A stretch of DNA of 19,655 bases from contig CADBTM010000042.1 of NCBI GenBank assembly GCA_902797555.1, positions 1 to 19,655 of the forward strand, given 5' to 3'. Made by a program: the position numbers and the translations under genes. Shown one piece after another: positions 6,305 through 12,077 of the stretch (position 1 is the stretch's first letter; each line of letters opens with the position of its first letter). The notes beneath the pieces were generated by a model. It worked only from the letters and a program-made list of their open reading frames with translations. It had not been told where the DNA came from and ran no database searches. The stretch is from Oscillospiraceae bacterium. Its GTDB lineage: Bacteria; Bacillota; Clostridia; Oscillospirales; Butyricicoccaceae.

Positions 6305-7399
6305 ATGCTTTTCAAAAACGCTTTTGTCTTTACGGGAAATGCCTTTGAAACGCTGGACGTGCGTGTGGAAAACGGCGTCATCGCCGCCCTCGGCGCGCTG
6401 GAGGGCGAGGGGCTGGACTGTACGGGGAAATACCTGCTGCCCGGTCTGGTGGACGTGCACACCCACGGCTGCGGCGGCTATGACTTTGACCACGCCGACC
6501 GGGAGCAGCTTCGCCATATGGAACGGGTCTATGCCGCCCACGGCACCACCACCGTGCTTGCCACGCTGATGACCAATCCGCTCCAGCTGATGCTGGAGGC
6601 GGCGCGCCGCTGCGGCGAGATGTGCGGCGGGGTGATCCGGGGGATCCATCTGGAGGGGCCGTTCCTCTCTCCCGCGAAAAAGGGCGCTCACCGGGAGGAA
6701 TATCTCATGCCCCCCAGCGTGGAGGTTTTTGACAGACTGCTGGAAGCCTCCGGCGGCAGGGTGCGGCTTGTGGTGGTCGATCCCTGCGCCGCGGGCGCCA
6801 TGGACTTTATCCGGGCGGTCGCGCCCAGGACCCGCATCGCCATCGGTCACACGCCGGCAGATTATGAAACCGCCAAGGAGGCCTTTGCCCACGGGGCGAC
6901 CCAGGTGACCCATCTCTTTAACGCCATGGACGGCCTGCATCACCGTAAGCCGGGACTGGTGGGTGCGGCGCTGACGGAACAGTGCTTTGCCGAGGTCATC
7001 TGCGACGGCATCCACGTCCATCCCGCCGTGCTCAGGCTGAGCTTTGCCGCCCTGGGCGAGCGGGGGCTGGTGATCTCCGACTCGATGGCGGCCTGCGGGC
7101 TGGAGGACGGGGAATATTCCCTCGGCGGTCAGGCGGTTTCTGTTCGCGGACGGCGGGCCACGCTGGCCGACGGAACGCTGGCCGGATCGGTGACCTTTGC
7201 GTGGGACGGCATGCGCCAGCTGATTCAGGCCGGCGTCCCCCGGGAGCAGGCGGCGGCAGCCGCCACACGCATCCCCGCCGCGTCGGTGGGGCTGAGCGAC
7301 GTTTGCGGCGCCATCGCCCCGGGCAGACGGGCAAATCTCGTGCTGGCAGACGGGGACTTCCGAAGAGAGGCCGTCTGGCTGGAAGGAGAACGGGTATAA
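6305..7399 (+). CDS. nagA: N-acetylglucosamine-6-phosphate deacetylase
   Basis: This 364-residue amidohydrolase-superfamily protein fits NagA, which removes acetate from GlcNAc-6-phosphate in amino-sugar and cell-wall recycling. Visible landmarks are the HTHG motif (H52, H54), the HLEGPF motif with metal ligand E117, the metal ligands H182 (IGHT) and H203 (THLFNAM), the substrate-side DGIHV (H237) and the catalytic aspartate D259 in LVISDSMAACGL. ATG 6305 has GGAGG directly upstream at a good distance. The usual TLAPE segment after strand 4 is replaced by VVVDP, a mild divergence that does not touch the metal ligands. No nagB is adjacent. No clear promoter was seen between the upstream hairpin and the start, so expression may depend on readthrough from the pepT transcript. 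Confidence 0.94.
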   Translation: MLFKNAFVFTGNAFETLDVRVENGVIAALGALEGEGLDCTGKYLLPGLVDVHTHGCGGYDFDHADREQLRHMERVYAAHGTTTVLATLMTNPLQLMLEAARRCGEMCGGVIRGIHLEGPFLSPAKKGAHREEYLMPPSVEVFDRLLEASGGRVRLVVVDPCAAGAMDFIRAVAPRTRIAIGHTPADYETAKEAFAHGATQVTHLFNAMDGLHHRKPGLVGAALTEQCFAEVICDGIHVHPAVLRLSFAALGERGLVISDSMAACGLEDGEYSLGGQAVSVRGRRATLADGTLAGSVTFAWDGMRQLIQAGVPREQAAAAATRIPAASVGLSDVCGAIAPGRRANLVLADGDFRREAVWLEGERV

Positions 7400-7416
7400 A
7401 AACGGATATAAAAAAG

Positions 7417-7442
7417 AAGGGCTTCGCGGATGCGAAGCCCTT
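7417..7442. terminator. Bidirectional terminator between nagA and the SLH gene
   Basis: A perfect 11-bp stem (7417-7427 with 7432-7442) has a GGAT tetraloop. It is followed by TT on the plus strand and by a T-rich run on the minus strand (complement of 7405-7415). It serves two convergent genes. Confidence 0.88.
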
Positions 7443-7455
7443 TTCGCTGCTGTAT

Positions 7456-8559
7456 TTATCCCAGATTCTTTACCATTCTCGCGGCGATGACAAGCGCCTC
7501 CTGACGGGTTGCCTGGGCATAGCCGATGGCGGTTTCCGCGTCGGTGGTGGCCTTGGGGGCGAAGGTGTTGTTTCCGACACCGTTGATGATGCCGTTGGCC
7601 GCCATAAAGTAGACGCTGGGCTTTGCCCACGCGGAGATCTTGGCGTCGTCGGCAAAGGGAGCGGGCATGGTGAACATGCCGCTGAAGACGCTGTCAAACT
7701 GGCTGTCCTTGCTCATCTCCCAGCCGGGGATGGAGACCTTTTTGTAGACGCGGGTCAGCATGGTGGCGGCCTGCTCCCGATTGAGCAGCAGGTCGGGGGC
7801 AAAGGTGGTGGCGCTCGTTCCCGTGGTGACGCCCACCTGATAGGCCTTCAGCACCTCCACGTCCTTGGTGTCGGTAAAGGGATTGACCGGGGCGGGGGAG
7901 GCCTTTTCCCCGGAGAGCGCCTCATAGACCCGGACGCTGACGGCGGCAAACTCCGCGCGGGTGATGGGCTGCTTGAGGTCGGCGTCCCTCAGACTGTCGG
8001 GGATCAGACCCAGCTTGTCGGCCTCCGCCAGCGTGTCCAGCGCCCAGGCAGAGGCGTTGAAATCCACCTTGTCGTTGAGGGTCAGCATGTTGGACCAGTC
8101 GCTGTAGCGGGGGTTGCCGGCGGCGTCCGCGCCGCTGTACCGGGCGTGGGCCTTGACCACGCTGTTCACATGGAGCTCGTCCATGTACATGGTTTCAAAA
8201 ATGCCGTTCCAGGAGTCGTCGTCCTGATCGTAGTTGGGAGAATAACTCAGACTGGTCACCTGCCATTCTCCGCCGTCGATGGAGACCTCCAGTTCGATGC
8301 CGCCGATATAGCCCGCCTGATTGTAGCCCAGCTCGTGATTTTCGTAATAGTCGATGGCATTGCGGACGTTTGCCGGGGTCTGCACCGTGACCTCAAACCA
8401 TGCGAAGCCGCTGCCGTCGGTGTGGATCTCCAGATCGGAGATCACCGGAGGCGTTTTCAGATCGGCCGCGGTGGGCGCCGATGCCGCCAGAACAGATGCG
8501 GAGACAAGGGTAAGCGCCAACGCCAGGGAAAGGATCGTTGCGATGAACCTTGTTTTCAT
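7456..8559 (-). CDS. Secreted SLH-domain surface protein
   Basis: This 367-residue protein starts with a signal peptide (MKTRFIATILSLALALTLVS, cleavage likely near AASA at 26-28). Residues 35-163 form a strand-rich domain ending in RYSDWSNMLTLN, which resembles fibronectin-like modules seen in other clostridial SLH proteins. Three SLH repeats follow: about 169-216 (ITRAEFAAV), 226-273 (LNREQAATML) and 300-362 (ATRQEALVIAAR). SLH domains hold proteins to secondary cell-wall polymers, so this is a surface protein. The start at 8559 is preceded by GGAGGG; an upstream open extension of 53 residues runs through the promoter and is rejected. It has a consensus promoter with an 18-bp dyad in the spacer and is divergent from a broken HTH gene. 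The function of the N-terminal domain is unknown. Confidence 0.92.
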   Translation of the reverse strand: MKTRFIATILSLALALTLVSASVLAASAPTAADLKTPPVISDLEIHTDGSGFAWFEVTVQTPANVRNAIDYYENHELGYNQAGYIGGIELEVSIDGGEWQVTSLSYSPNYDQDDDSWNGIFETMYMDELHVNSVVKAHARYSGADAAGNPRYSDWSNMLTLNDKVDFNASAWALDTLAEADKLGLIPDSLRDADLKQPITRAEFAAVSVRVYEALSGEKASPAPVNPFTDTKDVEVLKAYQVGVTTGTSATTFAPDLLLNREQAATMLTRVYKKVSIPGWEMSKDSQFDSVFSGMFTMPAPFADDAKISAWAKPSVYFMAANGIINGVGNNTFAPKATTDAETAIGYAQATRQEALVIAARMVKNLG

Positions 8560-8658
8560 GGGTTTTCCCTCCAAATCATGTATTTTCAGATGTGAAAAAC
8601 AACGGACAAAGGGAAAATGCCGGGGAAACGCGCATAGGATATCTGGTGACTTTTGGTA

Positions 8659-8687
8659 ATTATACACTAGAAATAGTGTAAAGTCAA
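8659..8687 (-). promoter_or_regulatory. Promoter of the SLH gene
   Basis: On the minus strand TTGACT (8682-8687), a 17-bp spacer and TATAAT (8659-8664). The start codon lies about 100 bases downstream, leaving a 5' leader of roughly 90 bases. Confidence 0.87.
8663..8680. promoter_or_regulatory. Operator-like 18-bp dyad within the SLH promoter spacer
   Basis: TACACTA-GAAA-TAGTGTA is a perfect inverted repeat with 7-bp arms. It fills the region between -35 and -10, where a bound protein would block RNA polymerase. Its form is like the operators of small HTH repressors. The adjacent regulator gene at 8748-8968 is the natural candidate partner, by inference only. Confidence 0.65.
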
Positions 8688-8712
8688 TACGCCGGAACAG
8701 GTGTAATATACA

Positions 8713-8743
8713 ATTCACCTCGGAAAACTATACCGAGGTGAAT
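8713..8743. repeat. Perfect 11-bp inverted repeat covering the HTH gene ribosome site
   Basis: ATTCACCTCGG (8713-8723) and CCGAGGTGAAT (8733-8743) pair fully around a 9-base loop. The right arm contains GAGGTG, the probable ribosome-binding site of the HTH gene starting at 8748. The element could be an RNA hairpin that hides the site, or a DNA operator. Confidence 0.7.
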
Positions 8744-8747
8744 GAAA

Positions 8748-8968
8748 ATGAAAACCTAGCTGGATCGCATTCGTGAGCTGCGCAGGACAGCGACAAAACC
8801 CAGACCGACATCGCAAAATTTCTCGGCACAACCCAGCAGGTCTATTCCCGCTATGAAAAGGGAGACAACGAGATCCCGATGCGACACATCATTGCCCTGT
8901 GCAAATACTACAAGGTCAGTGCGGACTATCTTCTCGGGCTGAGCGACCGGCCGGAAAGAACACGGTAA
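8748..8968 (+). pseudogene. Degenerate XRE-family HTH regulator (stop codon plus frameshift)
   Basis: The region encodes a Cro/CI-type HTH protein of about 73 residues in two frames. From ATG 8748 the frame reads MKT, then TAG at 8757-8759, then LDRIRELR. After about base 8784 the reading continues in another frame as DSDKTQTDIAKFLGTTQQVY and onward to SADYLLGLSDRPERTR, stop TAA 8966-8968. Loss of one base near 8784 (GAG to AG in RELRED) explains the shift. The second frame has no start codon upstream of the HTH, being closed by TGA at 8774-8776. Thus two independent lesions break it. The intact family is a compact DNA-binding repressor. GAGGTG precedes the start at 7 bases. The gene is divergent from the SLH gene. 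A sequencing error could explain one lesion but less easily both. Confidence 0.82.
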
Positions 8969-8982
8969 TACAAAACTTGCTC

Positions 8983-9011
8983 TTGCGCACAAAGAAAAAA
9001 CCGCCTATAAT
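8983..9011 (+). promoter_or_regulatory. Possible promoter of the MFS gene
   Basis: TATAAT (9006-9011) with TTGCGC 17 bases upstream (8983-8988). The -35 match is poor (TTG only) and the -10 lies inside the loop of the hairpin at 8997-9023, so this is tentative. Confidence 0.35.
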
Positions 9012-9023
9012 AGGAGCGGTTTT
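8997..9023 (+). terminator. Hairpin terminator after the HTH remnant
   Basis: AAAACCGC (8997-9004) pairs with GCGGTTTT (9016-9023), with an 11-base loop that itself contains a short palindrome. The stem ends in four Ts. Confidence 0.65.
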
Positions 9024-9050
9024 GGATTCCCCGTGAAGGAGCGATTATTT

Positions 9051-10274
9051 ATGAAGCAGCGTGATCCATACGATCCTCTGCGGATCGAGGCGATCTACGG
9101 AGGCATGCAGGGCATCTATTGGGCGGGCGCCTGCGCCATGACGGCCTTTACCGCCGTTTATCTGGGATGGCAGGGCTTTTCCGACGCCCAGATCGGCTAT
9201 ACCGCATCGCTGATCTATTTTGCCACCATCACCCTCAGTCTGGCGCTGTCCAGCTTTTCGGACAAGCATCCCCAGCTCCCCCTGCGGCGGCTGATGACCA
9301 CGCTGTTTCTCATCGCCTTTTTTGCCGCGGCGGTGCTCCACTTTGTCAAGCTGCCCATTTTGCTGATGGTGGCGGCCTATACGCTGGGGTGCTGTACCGA
9401 CAACTGTCTGGGCTCGCTGACCTCGGCGCTGATGATGCAATACCTCAACGGCGGCATCCCCGTCCGCTACGGCTGGCCCCGGGGCGTGGGCAGCATCGTC
9501 TATGCCATCGTGGCCTTTGTGCTGGGGATTCTGATGGATACATATTCTCCCGGCGTGCTCATGCCGGTGTTTCTGCTGATGGACGTGCTGGCGATCTGCG
9601 TTTTGTGGTGCATGCCAAAGCCGCCCCAGCCAAAGGCGCCGCCCCGGCGGGAGAATGGAGAAAAGGATTCCTATTTTGCCATGCTGCGGCGCAATCCCAC
9701 GCTGGTGCTGCTGCTGTTGGCCTGCATTATTTCCGGCATGGGGAGCTGCCCGGTGTCCACCTACCGCATCCGCCTGGTGGAGCGTCTGGGCGGGAGCGCC
9801 TCCCAGATGGGACTAATGGTCTTTCTGGATGCGGGCATCGAGCTGCCCATGATGATCCTTTCGGCGCGGCTGCTGCGCAAGGTCAAGGTGGAAACGCTGC
9901 TGTGCGTGTCCTTTTTGGCCTCGGCGATCAAGGTGCTGCTGCTCAATCTGGCAGGGAGCATGACGGTGCTCTATCTGGCCACGCTGATGAACTTTTTCTC
10001 CTTTGGCATCTACGGCTTTGCCTCCGTTTTGTTCGCCAACGCCATCGTGGCGCCCAACGAGGCGGTGCGCAGCCAGAGCCTGCTGTCCCTGTGCTATACC
10101 AGCGGACTGGGCGGGATCTTGGGCAATCTGCTGTCGGGCGCGCTCATCGACCGGATGGGGCTGACGAACCTGCTCTTTCTCGACTTTGGCTTGTGCGTCG
10201 TGGGCGCCGCCATCATGCTGTGGTGCCGGAACACCTATCAAAGACAAAAACAAAAAGAAACTGCCGCCGGCTGA
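9051..10274 (+). CDS. MFS transporter (MFS_1-like)
   Basis: This 407-residue protein is largely hydrophobic with about twelve predicted membrane segments in two halves. The halves are split by a charged cytoplasmic loop (around residues 180-205, PKPPQPKAPPRRENGEKDS). It fits the major facilitator superfamily, nearest in look to the MFS_1-like group (LacY/nucleoside symporter style), with the loop between segments 2 and 3 reading SDKHPQLPLRR. The start is ATG 9051, with AAGGAG (9036-9041) nine bases upstream; a GTG at 9033 falls on top of the ribosome site. Substrate and direction cannot be inferred: a sugar, nucleoside or drug is possible. It is a single-gene unit, and its stop codon lies inside the loop of the downstream terminator hairpin. 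Confidence 0.88.
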   Translation: MKQRDPYDPLRIEAIYGGMQGIYWAGACAMTAFTAVYLGWQGFSDAQIGYTASLIYFATITLSLALSSFSDKHPQLPLRRLMTTLFLIAFFAAAVLHFVKLPILLMVAAYTLGCCTDNCLGSLTSALMMQYLNGGIPVRYGWPRGVGSIVYAIVAFVLGILMDTYSPGVLMPVFLLMDVLAICVLWCMPKPPQPKAPPRRENGEKDSYFAMLRRNPTLVLLLLACIISGMGSCPVSTYRIRLVERLGGSASQMGLMVFLDAGIELPMMILSARLLRKVKVETLLCVSFLASAIKVLLLNLAGSMTVLYLATLMNFFSFGIYGFASVLFANAIVAPNEAVRSQSLLSLCYTSGLGGILGNLLSGALIDRMGLTNLLFLDFGLCVVGAAIMLWCRNTYQRQKQKETAAG

Positions 10275-10291
10275 ACCGACGGCAGCTTTTC
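10261..10291. terminator. Bidirectional terminator between MFS and patB genes
   Basis: CTGCCG-C-CGG (10261-10270) pairs with CCG-A-CGGCAG (10276-10285) with one mismatch and a 5-base loop. TTTT follows on the plus strand, and a long T-rich run follows on the minus strand. The TGA of the MFS gene (10272-10274) sits in the loop. Confidence 0.82.
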
Positions 10292-10302
10292 TATGATTTC
10301 CG

Positions 10303-11466
10303 TTATTCTGTAAGCGCGGCGATCAGTCTTCGCACCGCCAGCATCACGTTGTCCATGCTGGTGGCCAGATTGAGACGGATGCAGCCCAGCCACTTGTCCC
10401 CGCCGAACCACTCGCCAAAGTCCACGGCGATGCCGCAGGCATCCTGCACGATGGCCTTGGTCTGCTGAGGATCGAGGCAGCGGCGCAGATCGATCCACAT
10501 GAGATAGGTGCCCTCCAGCGGGGGAATCACCGCGTCGGGCAGGGCGTCCATCAGCTCGCTGCAGGCGGCCTGATAGTTTTCCCGCAGCTGCTCCCGCAGG
10601 GCATTCAGCCACGGCTTGCCGTGCTCAAAGGCGGCGGTCGCCGCCACATAGCCCACCGAGGGGCCGTCGATCACGTCGATGCCATTGACATATTCGTCAA
10701 ACCGGCGGCGCAGATCGTCGTCGGGGAGGATGAGGAAGGAGTTTTTCAGTCCCGCCAGATTGAAGGTTTTGGACGCCGAGCAGCAGGTGACCACGTTGCC
10801 GATGCCCAGGGACGCGGTGGGGATGTGGGACTTTTCACCCAAAATCAGATCCTGATGGATCTCGTCGGACAGGATGACCACGCCCCGCCGGGCGCAGATG
10901 CGGCACAGACGCTCCAGCTCGTCCCGCGTCCACACCCGACCCACCGGGTTGTGGGGAGAGGAGAAGATGAGCAGTCTGGAGCCGGTTTCGTCGAGGGACT
11001 TTTCCAGCCCGTCAAAGTCGATGCTCCACAGACCGCCGTCCTCCAGCAGATCCACCGAGCACACGGTGCGGCCGTTGTTTTTGACGGCGTTCATAAAGGG
11101 ATAGTAGACCGGTTCCATCACGGTGACCGCCTCGCCGGGGGCGGTGACCAGCTGGACGAACCAGTGGAGCGCGGAGACGATCCCCGGGGAAAAGCGCAGC
11201 CAATCCCGCTGAACGGCATAGCCGTGCTCCTCCTTTTCCCAGCGGATGAAGGAATCAAAATAGCGATCGGGGGTTTTGTAATAGCCGTATACGCCGTGTG
11301 CCGCCCACGCGCTGATGGCCTGACGGACGGCGGCGGGGCAGAGAAAGTCCATATCCGCCACCCACATGGGCAGCAGGTCGCCGGAGCCGAACTGGACGTC
11401 CAGACCGTCCCATTTCCAGCAGTCGGTGTTTTTGCGATCCACATAGATCAAGGCTTCCCGTTCCAT
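10303..11466 (-). CDS. patB: MalY/PatB-type aminotransferase, putative cystathionine beta-lyase
   Basis: This 387-residue fold-type I PLP enzyme is closest to the MalY/PatB branch, which cleaves C-S bonds in cystathionine, cysteine or S-conjugates. PLP-binding residues are visible: N173 (PHNPVGR), D201 (SDEIHQD) and the Schiff-base lysine K233 (SASKTFNLAGLK). The N-terminal LLPMWVADMDF is a hallmark of the group. ATG 11466 was chosen because GGAAAGGAG lies about ten bases upstream; a TTG at 11487 overlaps that site. It is a single-gene unit with its own promoter (11505-11533) inside an imperfect inverted repeat. Nearby cysE, sulfoxide reductase and amino acid transporter genes fit a sulfur amino acid role. 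Plain aminotransferase activity remains possible. Confidence 0.9.
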   Translation of the reverse strand: MEREALIYVDRKNTDCWKWDGLDVQFGSGDLLPMWVADMDFLCPAAVRQAISAWAAHGVYGYYKTPDRYFDSFIRWEKEEHGYAVQRDWLRFSPGIVSALHWFVQLVTAPGEAVTVMEPVYYPFMNAVKNNGRTVCSVDLLEDGGLWSIDFDGLEKSLDETGSRLLIFSSPHNPVGRVWTRDELERLCRICARRGVVILSDEIHQDLILGEKSHIPTASLGIGNVVTCCSASKTFNLAGLKNSFLILPDDDLRRRFDEYVNGIDVIDGPSVGYVAATAAFEHGKPWLNALREQLRENYQAACSELMDALPDAVIPPLEGTYLMWIDLRRCLDPQQTKAIVQDACGIAVDFGEWFGGDKWLGCIRLNLATSMDNVMLAVRRLIAALTE

Positions 11467-11491
11467 ATGCAAAAAGCTCCTTTCCAAATAA

Positions 11492-11523
11492 TCCGGTTGC
11501 TTTCAGCATACCATGAAACCGGA
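11492..11523. repeat. Imperfect inverted repeat over the patB -10 region
   Basis: TCCGGTT (11492-11498) pairs with AACCGGA (11517-11523). Inside, TTTCA and TGAAA extend the symmetry, with a 4-base insertion in the left arm. It spans the -10 box and start point and is a candidate operator. Confidence 0.45.
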
Positions 11524-11533
11524 AAATTCGCAA
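11505..11533 (-). promoter_or_regulatory. Promoter of patB
   Basis: On the minus strand TTGCGA (11528-11533), a 17-bp spacer and TATGCT (11505-11510), preceded by an extended -10 TGG. Confidence 0.68.
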
Positions 11534-11633
11534 GCCCGATCCCGCTGCCGAAGAAATTGGGAATTTTGGGGAGCTATGACGGAGAAGTGAATCGGAAAAT
11601 CCTTAAAATTGTGAAACTTTTTTTGAAAAAGGG

Positions 11634-11662
11634 ATGAAATCGGGGCATATTTATGGTATGAT
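11634..11662 (+). promoter_or_regulatory. Promoter of the asp23-fakA operon
   Basis: TATGAT (11657-11662) preceded by an extended -10 TGG, with ATGAAA at 11634-11639 as a weak -35 at 17 bp. Three TGAAA copies (11612, 11624, 11635) lie upstream at about one helical turn apart. Confidence 0.6.
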
Positions 11663-11704
11663 AATCCTGTATATCTAAAGTCCCAGGGAAAAGGAGGATG
11701 CGCA

Positions 11705-12052
11705 ATGCGAATGGATACTCAGAACGGCGTAATCAGCATCGCCAACCATGTGGTGGCGTCGGTGGCCGGAGCTGCAGCCGCGTCGTGCTTTGGGGTGAGA
11801 GGACTCGCCTCCCGCTCGGCACAGGATACGCTGTATCATCTGCTGCGTGGAGAAAAGCAGACGCAGGGCGTCACCGTCCGCACCGGAGAAGGGGACTGCG
11901 TCGAGCTTGACCTGCGTGTGGCGCTGGACAGCGGCGTCAACATCCGCACCACCTGCCGCAACCTGCGGCATCAGGTGCGGTACAAGGTGCAGCAAAGCTG
12001 CGGTGTGACCATTGGAAAGATCCAGATCTTCGTGGAGACGGTCAAGGCTTGA
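11705..12052 (+). CDS. Asp23/Gls24 family envelope stress response protein
   Basis: This 115-residue protein belongs to the Asp23/Gls24 (DUF322) family, the B. subtilis YloU-like group. It has the typical opening GVISIANHVVASVAGAAAASC and the closing pattern VRYKVQQSCGVTIGKIQIFV. Family members are small cytoplasmic proteins that in Staphylococcus sit at the membrane and are tied to envelope stress; the exact activity is unknown. ATG 11705 follows AGGAGG (11693-11698) at six bases. The gene is placed 25 bases ahead of fakA, the conserved yloU-yloV order of Firmicutes, and shares its transcript. The cysteine content (three Cys) is somewhat unusual but has no clear meaning. Confidence 0.93.
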   Translation: MRMDTQNGVISIANHVVASVAGAAAASCFGVRGLASRSAQDTLYHLLRGEKQTQGVTVRTGEGDCVELDLRVALDSGVNIRTTCRNLRHQVRYKVQQSCGVTIGKIQIFVETVKA

Positions 12053-12077
12053 CGGGAGAAGTTAGGAGGCAATCAAA

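Noticed and set aside
4889..7630. A 913-codon open frame on the minus strand
   Set aside because: It is antisense to pepT and nagA, which have full catalytic motifs. The product has the same low-complexity shadow composition.
6982..8595. A 537-codon open frame on the plus strand
   Set aside because: It overlaps nagA out of frame and then runs antisense to the SLH gene; no recognisable motif.
8748..8968. Programmed frameshift to produce the HTH protein
   Set aside because: No slippery heptamer is apparent near 8784, and an in-frame TAG also precedes the shift, so decay is the simpler reading.
8756..8992. A 78-codon minus-strand frame over the HTH remnant
   Set aside because: The plus strand clearly encodes HTH family residues in two frames; the minus product has no family pattern or ribosome site.
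9119..10468. A 449-codon open frame on the plus strand
   Set aside because: It is out of frame over the MFS gene, crosses its terminator, and has no membrane-protein pattern.
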